Positions 25,573 through 35,133 are shown, counted from the first letter of the stretch. The stretch is DNA of 41,823 nucleotides from JAVVUJ01 sp964582545 (GCA_964582545.1 CAZOSB010000021.1:1-41823); one strand, 5' to 3'. Numbers and translations are program-made. The notes: generated by a model not told the origin, from the letters alone.

Positions 25573-27966
25573 TTAAGGTTTAACCGTATCCTTAATTTCG
25601 CAAATCATGTAAAGTACTTTTGCAGCTTGGGCTCTGGTAGCACTCCCTTTGGGTGAAAAGGTTCCGTCAGGAAAACCTGATAGGATTCCTGCTTTCACCA
25701 CCTGGTCTACAGATTCTTTTGCCCATTCACCAATGTTGGCCCCATCGGTAAAGTTGATGGTGACCCCAGTATCTGGCAAGGTAAACTGCTGACTCTTTGC
25801 AAAGTTAGAAAGCATAATCGCCATCTGTTCTCTGGAAATGTTCGCATTTGGAGCAAATGTGTTTTCGTCCATACCACTTACGATTCCATTGGCAAATCCC
25901 CAGTTCACATAGTGGTAATACCATTCACCCGCCTGCACATCTTTAAAGCCTGCCACCGGAGCTTGGGTCACATCTGTATCATTGGCGGATTTTGCCAGCA
26001 TGGTTAAAAACTGAGCTCTCGTCACAGAACCTTCTGGCTGGTATAAATTATTTCCCATTCCGTTTACAATGCCTCTGGCTGCAAGCTTACCTATGAATTC
26101 ATTTGCCCAATGGTTCTTGGTGTCGTCAAACTGTATGGAAGAGGCACCCACTTGAACAGGAATTTCTTTCACCTGGTTTTTATAAGAAACCGTAATTTTA
26201 CCTGATTGTCCCCCTTGGTTTACAGCCTTAAAAACACCATTTTCATCAATAGTTCCGATATTTTCATCACACTTGAAGGTAAAGAGGCTATCCTTACCTG
26301 CCACAGGCACATATCCCCTATAAGGAGATACATTGATATCCGCCGTTTTTCCCGGATCTAAAAATAACTTAGATTCACTGAGATTGAAAGTAATGTTGTC
26401 GTAAATATCTATTTTGGTCAACGTGGTCTTTCCGTCTACCTCAGCCGAAATGGTGGCCACTCCTGTTGAACTGGCTGCTGTAAACAATCCTGCACTGTTT
26501 ACGGTACCTTTTTCTCCTTCTACGGTATAGTTCACCGCACCTCGAAGTTGAGCGGGTTCATATTTATTATCTGTGGCAAAGGTAGAAAGTTGAACGTCGG
26601 CACCCGGCATAGCTACAGGATTGCTCACGTAAGTGTGAATATTCTCCATTTGACCATTGCCGTTGCCCTTGTACACGAAAAACAGCCCGTTTGTTACCGC
26701 TCTTTGCGAGCCCTCAGAAGGCGCATTCTTTACAGTGGCCTTAGACTCTTTCCCCGGAAGTCTGGAGGCAATCATGGTCGATCCCCCTCCATCCATATTC
26801 ACCACTGTGGTGCAACCTAAAGACACTAGGTATTCCGCCGTTTCAGTAAGTCCCAGTCCTGCAGACCATCCCGGACGCCTACCGTCCAAGGCTAAAACCA
26901 TAGTGGTTCCGTCGGGTTTGATACCGATACAAGTTCTGGGATTTACGTTGGTTCCCGGCGTGACATATTGGCCATTGTCGTACAGAACATAATAAACTCC
27001 TATGGCTTCCCTGCTGTCATTGAGGGCTGCCGACCCATTATTCTCTACGGTTATTTCTATTGTCGTTCCCGGTGCCAATTGTGCCAATTCTTTTGCATAG
27101 GGAGAATCCATTGCAGCGGACAGTACAATTTGATGATCTGCTATGGGGGTTCCCTTGGTATAGGTTTTGCCTCCCACTACCTTACCGGTAATCGTTCCAC
27201 CTACTCTAGGCTGCGCATCCGAGGCGCTTGTTGTGTCAATTACGATTTCCACACAATTTTGGGTGGACTTGGTGGTGGAACCATACTGACGATTATACAT
27301 ATGTAAAGCCTTGCCTGCACCATGAGGAATATTAACGTATCCTATGGTCTTATGATAGGGCTGTTGAACATAGATGATCTCTTCTTTTGTTTCAATAGGC
27401 AACTCTGCCGTCTCACCATTCTCTTCTGTAGGTGGCACAGTCGTACTAACCGCTACCTGTGTGGTGGTAGGAACATTCATGGTACCCTTTACCGTGTAGG
27501 AAAGGTTTGTCTGAGCCAGCGACGCCTTGCCGTTTTTATCAAAGGTGATGGCATAATTGGGATCGTATCCGGAAGTTTTAATCAAGCCCTCGTGAATGGC
27601 AATACCTTTTGATGCACCGGATGCCGTATCGTACAGATCCCCGTTGATGCCGGTCACCACCTTGTAACCTTGTTCCTCTATGAATTTCATCATGCTTGTA
27701 AGCGTATATTTCCCCGTCACTTCGCCCTCAAAAACAAAAGGCTGTAACCCGGAGCTTTCAAAGTTAGAAGTACTAAAAAAACTTCTCTCCACTCCTAAGC
27801 TGTTATGTCCTCCAATCTGTTCGTAATAATGGGTTCCGTTAAAGATTTCCGATATGGTCTCGGAATAAATATTTCCGGGATAAGCAAATCCCGTCATAAA
27901 GGTACCTATGGAAAGCGTACCTGCTAAGGCAAATATACCCATCTTTTTTCTAAAGTTCTTCGTCAT
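25573..27966 (-). CDS. Secreted phosphodiester glycosidase (NAGPA domain) with three S-layer homology domains
   Basis: 797 residues with a Sec signal peptide (cleavage after about residue 28, near GFAYPG). Residues about 90-430 form an NAGPA-type phosphodiester glycosidase domain: VVTGINGDLYDTASG, RTCIGIKPDGTTMVLALDGR, and TTVVNMDGGGSTMIASR are its typical motifs. Enzymes of this fold cleave sugar-phosphodiester bonds in exopolymers. Residues about 440-610 look like one or two Ig-like (Big) modules. Three S-layer homology domains end the protein (about 618-665, 678-725, 737-790), with TRAQ/SREQ motifs, so it is held on the wall polymer. AGAGGA precedes the ATG. Natural substrate unknown; wall teichoic-like polymer is a guess. 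Confidence 0.9.
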   Translation of the reverse strand: MTKNFRKKMGIFALAGTLSIGTFMTGFAYPGNIYSETISEIFNGTHYYEQIGGHNSLGVERSFFSTSNFESSGLQPFVFEGEVTGKYTLTSMMKFIEEQGYKVVTGINGDLYDTASGASKGIAIHEGLIKTSGYDPNYAITFDKNGKASLAQTNLSYTVKGTMNVPTTTQVAVSTTVPPTEENGETAELPIETKEEIIYVQQPYHKTIGYVNIPHGAGKALHMYNRQYGSTTKSTQNCVEIVIDTTSASDAQPRVGGTITGKVVGGKTYTKGTPIADHQIVLSAAMDSPYAKELAQLAPGTTIEITVENNGSAALNDSREAIGVYYVLYDNGQYVTPGTNVNPRTCIGIKPDGTTMVLALDGRRPGWSAGLGLTETAEYLVSLGCTTVVNMDGGGSTMIASRLPGKESKATVKNAPSEGSQRAVTNGLFFVYKGNGNGQMENIHTYVSNPVAMPGADVQLSTFATDNKYEPAQLRGAVNYTVEGEKGTVNSAGLFTAASSTGVATISAEVDGKTTLTKIDIYDNITFNLSESKLFLDPGKTADINVSPYRGYVPVAGKDSLFTFKCDENIGTIDENGVFKAVNQGGQSGKITVSYKNQVKEIPVQVGASSIQFDDTKNHWANEFIGKLAARGIVNGMGNNLYQPEGSVTRAQFLTMLAKSANDTDVTQAPVAGFKDVQAGEWYYHYVNWGFANGIVSGMDENTFAPNANISREQMAIMLSNFAKSQQFTLPDTGVTINFTDGANIGEWAKESVDQVVKAGILSGFPDGTFSPKGSATRAQAAKVLYMICEIKDTVKP

Positions 27967-28073
27967 GATATAATTCCTCTCAAAGTGTAGTTTTGATTTT
28001 CAAACTTCATTATAAAATAAAATTATAATTTGAATTATAATTAGTAAGTTTGAATTAAAATTTTTATATGAAA

Positions 28074-28115
28074 ATTAGTGCGTGGAAACCTTGACCAAAG
28101 CTTCCATGTACTAAT
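28074..28115 (+). other. Stable 14-bp hairpin in the 396-bp gap before pepV
   Basis: ATTAGTGCGTGGAA (28074-28087) can pair with TTCCATGTACTAAT (28102-28115) with two G-U pairs on the plus-strand RNA and a 14-nt loop. It lies in a GC-richer island (28075-28185) within otherwise AT-rich DNA; a second weak inverted repeat CTTAG/CTAAG follows at about 28148-28182. The gap also contains AATTATAATT repeats (28020-28045). No known riboswitch class was recognised. Confidence 0.4.
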
Positions 28116-28267
28116 ATATCATCTTCAAAGAATGGATTCAAGTTACACTTAGGTTACGCTATCGCCATTAGTCCCTTCTAAGCTTTTGAAGTACTATTTT
28201 TTATTTTATTTCTTCGTCATTTTATCTCATGTCAATTTATCTTTTTATCTTTTATCAATATCAATAT

Positions 28268-28314
28268 TTTTTGTCAATATCTTTTTTGACAAAAATCATA
28301 ACTTATGCTATTCT
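28268..28314 (+). promoter_or_regulatory. SigA promoter of pepV with an inverted repeat over the -35
   Basis: TTGACA (28286-28291), 17-nt spacer, TATTCT (28309-28314). The -35 is one half of a perfect inverted repeat, TTTTTGTCAA (28268-28277) and TTGACAAAAA (28286-28295), spaced by eight bases, a likely repressor site. Confidence 0.6.
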
Positions 28315-28362
28315 TTTTATCAATTAAAAACGTTTAAAGTTTAATAGTAAAGGATTAAAAGC

Positions 28363-29748
28363 ATGGATATTAAAGAGAGGTTAGTAAGTGCAATTGAGGC
28401 GAATACATCAGCCATTTTAGATGATTTATCTACCTTTGTTGCCATCGATAGCATTTCTGACAATCAGGAGAAAGTCAAGGAAGCCCTTTATTTTATCCTG
28501 GGAGTAGGGAAAAAGTTGGGATTTCACTCTTATTCCTGTCTAAACGACCAAATTGGAATTATTGAAATTTGTCCTTCGGAATCCTATGAAACCCTTGGAA
28601 TCTTATCTCACGTAGATGTGGTGGCTCCGGGTGATCTAGCTCGTTGGAATACGGATCCTTTCCAGGCTGTCATTCAAGATGACAAGATTTATGGACGTGG
28701 CACCCTGGATGATAAAGGTGCAATCATCGCAAGTCTTTATGCCATGAAAGCCGTATGCGATCTAGGGATTCCTTTGGAAAAAAACATTCGTTTAATCTTA
28801 GGTACTCAGGAAGAAGTGGAATGGACAGATATGGAAGCCTATGTGAAAAACTTTCTACTCCCTGATTATGGTTTTACACCGGATGGAGAATTTCCCATTT
28901 GCAACATAGAAAAAGGCAGCATGGATATTCTGATGGAATTTCCCTTGGATGATGATGAGTGCCTGACAAAACAGAAAAGAAGCGGAAAATTTCTTGCAGA
29001 AGTTAAGGCCGGAACCGCCACTAACATCGTTCCGGGAGTTTGTTTCGCAACTGTTGTAAAATATCAAGACGGGACGCTCCTTAATGAAGAAAAGATTGAG
29101 GTTGTTGGAAAGTCCACTCATTCTTGTCAACCTGAAAATGGGGAAAATGCCCTGTTGATCATGGCTCAACACTTGGAAAAACTGTCCTTAGAAAACAACA
29201 AATTGCTTTCGTTAGTGACCTTTATAAAAGAATATTTCAAGGATATTTATGGAAAGGAGCTAGGGTTATACAGCGAAAGTGAGTACTACAACGGAGAGTT
29301 CGTACATAGAAATGTCTTTACCCCCACCATGTTTTCAGTGAACGATCATAAAGTCCGTATCACCGTAAACGTCCGTTTTGCTTACGGTACAGATCCCCAT
29401 GAGATCTTACAAACCTTTCAAAGATTAGTGAAATCTCAGAAAGGTCATATTGATAAAACCACCATTCTCCCTGCCGTATACGTTCCAAAGGATCGACCTT
29501 TTTTAAAGGTCTTCGCCCATGCTTATGAAGAAATTTCTCCTTATAAAAATCAATTTGTCCTTGCCTATGGAGGCTCCTACGCAAAGGCTATGCCCAACAT
29601 CGTATCTTGGGGACCGATTTTTCCGGGAGAGGAGGATACTTGTCACGAGGAAAACGAATATATTTCTATTGTAAGTCTTTTAAATAATGCTAAAATATAT
29701 GCATTAGCCATTTCAAAAATTGTTTTTTCAAAAGAATCATTTAAGTAA
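28363..29748 (+). CDS. pepV: PepV-like M20 dipeptidase
   Basis: 461 residues, usual for PepV/Sapep dipeptidases (about 465-470). Zinc-site residues are in place: H83 and D85 in LSHVDVV, D116 in GRGTLDDKG, E150/E151 in LGTQEEVEW, D174 in TPDGEFP, and the C-terminal His in CHEENEYI. The large lid domain is present between about 200 and 330. The enzyme frees amino acids from dipeptides, including beta-Ala dipeptides in some species, in the cytoplasm. It is followed 22 bp later by the NhaC antiporter, with which it shares a promoter. Confidence 0.92.
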   Translation: MDIKERLVSAIEANTSAILDDLSTFVAIDSISDNQEKVKEALYFILGVGKKLGFHSYSCLNDQIGIIEICPSESYETLGILSHVDVVAPGDLARWNTDPFQAVIQDDKIYGRGTLDDKGAIIASLYAMKAVCDLGIPLEKNIRLILGTQEEVEWTDMEAYVKNFLLPDYGFTPDGEFPICNIEKGSMDILMEFPLDDDECLTKQKRSGKFLAEVKAGTATNIVPGVCFATVVKYQDGTLLNEEKIEVVGKSTHSCQPENGENALLIMAQHLEKLSLENNKLLSLVTFIKEYFKDIYGKELGLYSESEYYNGEFVHRNVFTPTMFSVNDHKVRITVNVRFAYGTDPHEILQTFQRLVKSQKGHIDKTTILPAVYVPKDRPFLKVFAHAYEEISPYKNQFVLAYGGSYAKAMPNIVSWGPIFPGEEDTCHEENEYISIVSLLNNAKIYALAISKIVFSKESFK

Positions 29749-29770
29749 ACAGTAAAGGAGTGAATGAACT

Positions 29771-31147
29771 ATGGATACTTTTGGTCTTCTGAGCCTTATC
29801 CCTGTCTTTGTAATTATCATAGTTGCACTGATTACCAAAGATACCTTTATGTCCCTGTTTCTAGGGGTGGCATCCGGCTTTCTTATCGCTGCAAAGGGCA
29901 ACCCACTTGATGCCTTTAACGGCTTTGTGGATGGTCTTTATACCGTATTGACAGACGAAAATACTGCTTGGGTACTCATGTTGTGTGGTCTATTTGGGTC
30001 TCTCGTTATGCTCATGCAAGAATCCGGTGGCGTATTAGGGTTTTCAAATCTAACCCACAAGGTTTTAAAAACCAGAAAAGCCTCTATGGTAGGTACTTGG
30101 ATCTTAGGAATTATCGTATTTGTAGATGACTATTTAAATGCTCTTGCAGTAGGTGCTGCCGTTCGAGATATTACAGATCGGAATAGAGTTTCACGTGAGA
30201 TGTTGGCTTATATCGTAAACTCCACAGGAGTTACCGTCTGTGCCTTAGTACCTATTTCAACTTGGGGAGCCTTTATGAGTGCTCAGATGGAAAAAGCAGA
30301 GATGACGGGGGGAATGTCCGCCATCAGCGCTTATGCCCAAACGGTACCTTTTATGATCTATGCGTGGATTGCAGTCATTTGCGTTCCCTTGTTTTGCCTA
30401 AAGATTTTACCTCTTTACGGACCTATGAAGAAAGCTGAAGAAAGAGCCATCACTACTGGTGAAGTTTTTTCTGAAAGCTCCAAGCATGTTTTGGTAGAAG
30501 TACCGAGTGAAGAAAAAAAATTCGCGGGAATTCCTTGTAGAGCTTTTAACTTTTTAATTCCTATGATAGTGGTAGCCATATTGACAATTATTACGGAAGA
30601 TATTTTAATCGGTTTATTTGCCGCTATTGCACTATGTTTTGTCATGTATCTTCCACAAAGATTAATGTCGGTAAAAAAATACTTTGGAAATATTATGAGT
30701 GGTCTTGTAGATATGTTTCCTACTTTAATCATCATCATTTTATCTTATGTTTTAATCGAAGTAAACGGACAGCTCGGTCTTGTGGATTTCATCGTGGAGG
30801 TTGCGCTTAAAACCGTAAATCCTGCTTTACTTCCAGTGACCATCTTTGTGGTTATCGGGTTACTTTCCTTTGCATCCGGTAGCTTTTGGGGGTTGGCAAT
30901 TATTGCATTCCCCATCGTTGGACCTTTAGCTGCCGCTTTAGGTGTCAGCAACTTCTTATGTGCAGGTGCCATAATTTCAGCCGTTGCTTTTGGTGGACAT
31001 ATTTGCATGTATTCCGACACGGTTATTTTAGCATCCGCTTCCACTCAGACTACCAACGCAGAATATTTTAGGACTTCAGCTCCCTTGGTAATGTTACCCT
31101 TCTGTCTTTCTGCTGTAGTATTTTTAATTTTAGGATTCATCATGTAA
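29771..31147 (+). CDS. NhaC family Na+/H+ (or substrate) antiporter
   Basis: 458 residues with 11-12 predicted membrane helices. Typical NhaC family stretches are IVFVDDYLNALAVGAAVRDITDRNRVSREMLAYI (about 116-150) and FASGSFWGLAIIAFPIVGPLA near residue 370. Family proteins exchange cytoplasmic protons or organic acids for Na+; MleN (malate/lactate) and TyrT-like members show that the substrate need not be only cations. Following pepV by 22 bp with an AAAGGAG site, it may help export a fermentation product or balance sodium when peptides are used; that link is inferred. Confidence 0.88.
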   Translation: MDTFGLLSLIPVFVIIIVALITKDTFMSLFLGVASGFLIAAKGNPLDAFNGFVDGLYTVLTDENTAWVLMLCGLFGSLVMLMQESGGVLGFSNLTHKVLKTRKASMVGTWILGIIVFVDDYLNALAVGAAVRDITDRNRVSREMLAYIVNSTGVTVCALVPISTWGAFMSAQMEKAEMTGGMSAISAYAQTVPFMIYAWIAVICVPLFCLKILPLYGPMKKAEERAITTGEVFSESSKHVLVEVPSEEKKFAGIPCRAFNFLIPMIVVAILTIITEDILIGLFAAIALCFVMYLPQRLMSVKKYFGNIMSGLVDMFPTLIIIILSYVLIEVNGQLGLVDFIVEVALKTVNPALLPVTIFVVIGLLSFASGSFWGLAIIAFPIVGPLAAALGVSNFLCAGAIISAVAFGGHICMYSDTVILASASTQTTNAEYFRTSAPLVMLPFCLSAVVFLILGFIM

Positions 31148-31178
31148 GGATGCCATAAGGGAAGGATGCCATAAGGGG
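31147..31178 (+). repeat. Tandem duplication of a 16-bp unit at the head of repeat copy A
   Basis: AAGGATGCCATAAGGG occurs twice head to tail directly after the nhaC stop and runs into the dispersed repeat. The 5' segment of copy B (TGCCCGCAAGGGG) is related, so the 16-bp unit is probably the duplicated left end of the element. Confidence 0.65.
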
Positions 31179-31252
31179 CGACTCTTTGCAAGGTGCGTTC
31201 TTTGATATTCCGTCAATATCGTCAAGGACGATATTTCCTACATATTAAAAAA
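31173..31252 (+). repeat. Dispersed ~80-bp repeat, copy A
   Basis: About 85% identical over 80 bases to 41084-41163, same orientation, no gaps. It contains the hairpin AATATCGTC-AAG-GACGATATT and ends in CCTACATATTAAAAAA. Copy A lies after nhaC and runs into a terminator. Unknown element; intergenic, non-coding. Confidence 0.75.
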
Positions 31253-31285
31253 GCTGTAGAAAATTGCTTCACTACAGCTTTTTTT
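31247..31285. terminator. Bidirectional terminator between nhaC and the APC permease
   Basis: AAAAAAGCTGTAG and CTACAGCTTTTTTT form a stem with a 12-nt loop and T runs on both strands, serving pepV-nhaC on the plus strand and the acetamidase-permease operon on the minus strand. Confidence 0.85.
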
Positions 31286-31324
31286 AACTTTTTATATTTG
31301 ATTCTATCAATTTTCTATTGATGC

Positions 31325-32710
31325 TTAAACTTCTAACTTCTTAAATGCCTCAGGTACCTCTTTATATCCTTTGGATTTCACAAAACCAATGATCAGTCCT
31401 ATGATTAACCAAACGATACCTACCATATAAGTAAGCTTATCAAATCCTGTGAATACGAAGAGTAAAATTGCAATTCCGCACCATGGGCAGATTACATATT
31501 TCACGATATTGCCAAACCCTTTGTTCTTCTTTTCTTTGATAAAGAAAAACAAGAATACAGCAAAGTTTAAAAGTAAGAAGGAGGATAAAGCTCCAAAGTT
31601 AACTAATCTAACCAATTGTGAAATGGATAAAACCAAAGGTACGATGCAGGAAAAAGCACCGATTACAATAGCACCCACATATGGAGTCTGATATTTAGAG
31701 TGAATCTTTGCAAACACTCTGGGAATTACTCCATCTCTACCCATTCCGTATAACATACGAGCGGTGGCTGTTTGCGCTGCCATGATGTTGGCAATACCGA
31801 TAGCGATAATATTTACTACTAACAATACGATTTTGAAGATTTCTCCACCGGCTAAAGCTGCTGCATCAAAAAATCCTGATTCCATATCCGTATTCTGCCA
31901 ATCAGGTAAAATAAGTGCTGCTACATAGGTCTGTAGTACGAAAACGCAAGCGATAGCAAGTAAAGCAATCAAAATTCCTTTTCCTACGGTCTTCTCGGGT
32001 TTCACCGTTTCTTCTGCCAAAGTACTCATGCCGTCAAATCCTAGGAATGACAGACAAGCGATGGAACATGCAGATGCGATAAATTTGGCATCTACTTTTC
32101 CGGGCTGATAAAACGGATCTAATGCAAGGTGTCCAAAACCACCTCCACCAAATACGTACTTCAATCCAAGTATGACGAATACCGCCAAGACTACGATTTC
32201 CATAACAAACATAATCCAGTCAACACCCTTGGTCATTTCCATACCCCTGACGTTTACGACTGTATTGATAAGTACAAATACCAAAATCCAAGCAAACCAA
32301 GGAATTGCAGGGATTACCTGTACACCCCAGGATGCAACCAATGCATATAATAAGGAAGGTACAAAGACATAATCCAACAGAATCAACCACCCTGCTACAA
32401 ACCCTACATGAGGATTAATTCCTCTCTGCACGTATGCATATACCGATCCTGCAATTGGAAATCGGTTACTCATTCTCATGTAACTCAATGCGGTAAAACT
32501 AATTGCCACAAATCCTACTAAGTAAACTAACGGGGTCATACCGCCACTGGCTATTTGGATTTCTCCGAAGATAGCCATAGGAGCAATAATAACCATAAAT
32601 AACATTCCATAAAGTACCAGGTCTCTTAAGCTTAGTGCTCTTTTCAGTTCTTGCTTATAGCCAAACTGTTCTATTCCACCGCCACTCATTTTTTTGTCGG
32701 TTTGACTCAT
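31325..32710 (-). CDS. APC superfamily amino acid permease
   Basis: 461 residues and about 12 membrane helices. The first helices carry APMAIFGEIQIASGGMTPLVYLVG and FPIAGSVYAYVQRGINPHVGF, and the middle has ACLSFLGFDGMSTLAEETVKPEKTVGKG, the APC motif. It most resembles the putrescine/amino acid importer branch (PuuP/YfnA-like). The start has AAGGAG 7-12 bases upstream. It lies 67 bp after acetamidase/formamidase on the same strand and is probably cotranscribed from the consensus promoter at 33726-33754. The cargo may be the amide used by that enzyme, or a product amino acid; not determinable. Confidence 0.9.
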   Translation of the reverse strand: MSQTDKKMSGGGIEQFGYKQELKRALSLRDLVLYGMLFMVIIAPMAIFGEIQIASGGMTPLVYLVGFVAISFTALSYMRMSNRFPIAGSVYAYVQRGINPHVGFVAGWLILLDYVFVPSLLYALVASWGVQVIPAIPWFAWILVFVLINTVVNVRGMEMTKGVDWIMFVMEIVVLAVFVILGLKYVFGGGGFGHLALDPFYQPGKVDAKFIASACSIACLSFLGFDGMSTLAEETVKPEKTVGKGILIALLAIACVFVLQTYVAALILPDWQNTDMESGFFDAAALAGGEIFKIVLLVVNIIAIGIANIMAAQTATARMLYGMGRDGVIPRVFAKIHSKYQTPYVGAIVIGAFSCIVPLVLSISQLVRLVNFGALSSFLLLNFAVFLFFFIKEKKNKGFGNIVKYVICPWCGIAILLFVFTGFDKLTYMVGIVWLIIGLIIGFVKSKGYKEVPEAFKKLEV

Positions 32711-32777
32711 TTTTTTCTCTCCTTTTTCTTTTGTTATGTCTCAATTATTGTCATTTTTTTAAGTGAATAAGTTTTAC

Positions 32778-33677
32778 TTATCCTCTTTGCGCAATCAAAG
32801 GCTGAAACTGAGGAAGCTTTGGTGTGCCAAATCTTACAACTAATTCTACGGCACATGGTTTGCACGCCTGATTGATTTCCACATCGCTTTGTACAGACAT
32901 ATACAAGTAAGCATCTGTCTTGTCCCATCCGTAAGCATCCACCATTAAGCGCTGCAATTCCTGAGAGGCTAGCTTCAAAGCTTCAGGGTATTCGTGGGCA
33001 CAAGCGTTGACATACCATTTATCTGCTGTTTCAGTGACCGGCCAATTCAATGGAAAATCTTTAATAAGGGAAGTCTTTACTAAAATTTCACCGGCAATTT
33101 CAATTCCGGTTCCACATAATTCTCCATCCCCCATGGTTGCATGAATATCTCCCATTTGCAACAGACCTCCTGGTACTCTTACAGGCAGATAAACCCTTGC
33201 ACCCTTGGTAATCACTTTGCTATCCATGTTTCCTCCGTGGTTTCCGGGGAAACCATCAGGAACATCCTCTCCGTCAGGAGCCGTTCCGATAACACCGATC
33301 ATGGGATTGATTGGAAACTTCACCTCATTAAACTGTGCCACACCATCTCGAACCTTGATCACCTTTGTGCGATCATCCATATCGTCACAAAGAGGTCCAC
33401 AATTGGGGCAAGTACAAATGACGCCTTCTTCCGCAACTTGAATGTCCAGAATGTCCACCACCAACACATCCCCAGGTTCTGCTCCGTTAATATAAACGGG
33501 ACCTGCTGCCGGATTTGCCACGGTGTAGTCCAAATTAAAGACTAGATCTTTTTCCGTTCTTATTGTATTCGAAAAACAATCCAAAGTTTTAAATAATAAA
33601 AGTTCATTGGGATCTGCGTTACAAAATACCGGATTGTCCTTTGAAAATTTATAGACGGATTTGTCAATAATCTTCAT
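32778..33677 (-). CDS. Acetamidase/formamidase family amidohydrolase
   Basis: 299 residues of the FmdA/AmdA family. Recognisable are VFNLDYTVANPAAGPVYINGAEPGD (about 46-70), IGVIGTAPDGEDVPDGFPGNHGGNMD near 127-152, VPGGLLQMGDIHATMGDGELCGTGIEIAGEI (about 169-199) and the C-terminal MSVQSDVEINQACKP. Family enzymes hydrolyse small aliphatic amides to ammonia and the acid, using bound metal. A cysteine-rich loop, CTCPNCGPLC (87-96), is present. It heads an operon with the APC permease and is divergent from asparaginase, so the locus as a whole handles amide nitrogen. The actual amide is unknown. Confidence 0.9.
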   Translation of the reverse strand: MKIIDKSVYKFSKDNPVFCNADPNELLLFKTLDCFSNTIRTEKDLVFNLDYTVANPAAGPVYINGAEPGDVLVVDILDIQVAEEGVICTCPNCGPLCDDMDDRTKVIKVRDGVAQFNEVKFPINPMIGVIGTAPDGEDVPDGFPGNHGGNMDSKVITKGARVYLPVRVPGGLLQMGDIHATMGDGELCGTGIEIAGEILVKTSLIKDFPLNWPVTETADKWYVNACAHEYPEALKLASQELQRLMVDAYGWDKTDAYLYMSVQSDVEINQACKPCAVELVVRFGTPKLPQFQPLIAQRG

Positions 33678-33725
33678 CTTATGCTGTCCTTCCTTTCTCC
33701 TTAATTTTCAACGAATTAAGGTTTA

Positions 33726-33754
33726 ATTATAAGTTAAAAGTTAAAATATGTCAA
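33726..33754 (-). promoter_or_regulatory. Consensus SigA promoter of the acetamidase-permease operon
   Basis: Minus strand: TTGACA (33749-33754), 17-nt spacer, TATAAT (33726-33731), a perfect vegetative promoter. The spacer holds a direct repeat of AAGTTAAA words on the plus strand (33731-33746). Start near 33719, leader about 40 nt. Confidence 0.8.
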
Positions 33755-33889
33755 CAATGATTTTTATTGTTTTAAATTGTATTCAGAACACATTATACAC
33801 CTTGCAAACCGTGTTTTTCAGATTTGTCCTCAAGGTCTTATAAAAACTGTATACGGAAATTATCTTAAAATTATCTTATTAGTATAATA

Positions 33890-33918
33890 TTGACCTTCAA
33901 GGTTCCATACTATATGAT
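33890..33918 (+). promoter_or_regulatory. SigA promoter of asparaginase
   Basis: TTGACC (33890-33895), 17-nt spacer, TATGAT (33913-33918). The -35 overlaps a small inverted repeat ACCTT-C-AAGGT (33893-33903). The remaining divergent gap (33755-33889) shows nothing else I can name. Confidence 0.6.
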
Positions 33919-34014
33919 AATAAGTAACGGAAACATTGCTTAAAATTAATGAAATATATTCAACTATTCTTAAATAATATCCCTATAAGGCACAGCATAA
34001 GGAGCAACTTAACT

Positions 34015-35028
34015 ATGAAAAAGAAAATTTGTATTATCAACACGGGCGGAACCATCGGTATGAAGGCAACGGAAAAGGGCTATGCCCCTGAACCGGGTTA
34101 TATGGAAGAAAAAATGAAAGAGTTATCTGAGCTTCAGGATGAAAGCATGCCCGAATACGACTTTATAGAGTACGATCCTATTTTGGATTCTACCAATATA
34201 TCAGTCCATGTTTGGAATAAAATCGGTCTTGATATCGAACGGCTCTATGACCAATACCATGGATTTGTCATACTGCACGGTACGGACACCATGGCCTATA
34301 CCGCCTCTGCCTTGGCATTTATGTTGGACGGTCTGGATAAGCCTGTCATCTTGACCGGTGCTCAAATTCCCATTTCTATGATCAGAAGTGATGGGCGAGA
34401 TAACATTATCACCTCGGTACTTTTGGCAAGCCAGTACCAAATACCGGAGGTTTGCATTTACTTTGGTGGAATGCTCCTGAGAGGATGTCGAAGTACAAAG
34501 ACTAGTGCAGACATGCTCATTGCTTTTGAATCTCCAAATTTAGAGCCCTTGGCAAAGGTAGGCGTTCAAATTCACATGAATGAAAAACTACTTTTATCCT
34601 GTGGAAATGAACTAAAGCTTTACCCCTTTGAGGAAAATCAAATCGCTGTGTTAAAGGTTTTTCCCGGAATACAAATTGATATCTTTAAAAACATCATGAC
34701 CGAAAATTTAAAGGGAATCGTAATTGAGGCATTTGGAACCGGAAACATCCCTGACAATGATCATGCTATGGCTGAAATTTTAAAGCAAGCAAAGGAGTAT
34801 GGCATAATTATTTTAGTATGCACGCAATGCTTAAAAGGTTCTGCCACCATCGGTCGCTATGAAACTAGCCAAGAGTTGGTCAATGCCGGTGCCATTAGCG
34901 GTTATGACATGACCGTGGAAGCGGCTGTTACAAAGCTTTATTACCTCTTCAGCAGGGGTTACAGCATAGAACGTATTTCCACATTGATGGAAAAAAGCTT
35001 ACGTGGAGAATTAAGCTTTGGGGAATAA
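34015..35028 (+). CDS. ansA: L-asparaginase, type I
   Basis: 337 residues from the ATG at 34015, with AAGGAG about ten bases upstream; an upstream ATG at 33949 lacks a ribosome site. The first catalytic threonine is T13 in INTGGTIGMK; T90 and D91 lie in LHGTDTMAYTASALAFML, and LTGAQIPI follows. No signal peptide, so it is a cytoplasmic enzyme that converts asparagine to aspartate and ammonia. It is divergent from acetamidase/formamidase with separate promoters. Some members act on other amides (e.g. glutamine), but the length and motifs fit AnsA. Confidence 0.92.
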   Translation: MKKKICIINTGGTIGMKATEKGYAPEPGYMEEKMKELSELQDESMPEYDFIEYDPILDSTNISVHVWNKIGLDIERLYDQYHGFVILHGTDTMAYTASALAFMLDGLDKPVILTGAQIPISMIRSDGRDNIITSVLLASQYQIPEVCIYFGGMLLRGCRSTKTSADMLIAFESPNLEPLAKVGVQIHMNEKLLLSCGNELKLYPFEENQIAVLKVFPGIQIDIFKNIMTENLKGIVIEAFGTGNIPDNDHAMAEILKQAKEYGIIILVCTQCLKGSATIGRYETSQELVNAGAISGYDMTVEAAVTKLYYLFSRGYSIERISTLMEKSLRGELSFGE

Positions 35029-35133
35029 AGAACAGAAGCTGACGAGATTATATTATAAAAATTTTAATATATGGTTGAAATTCTAATATTTTTTATAGAC
35101 TTTAAATATTTTATTTTTAATATGAAATATTTT

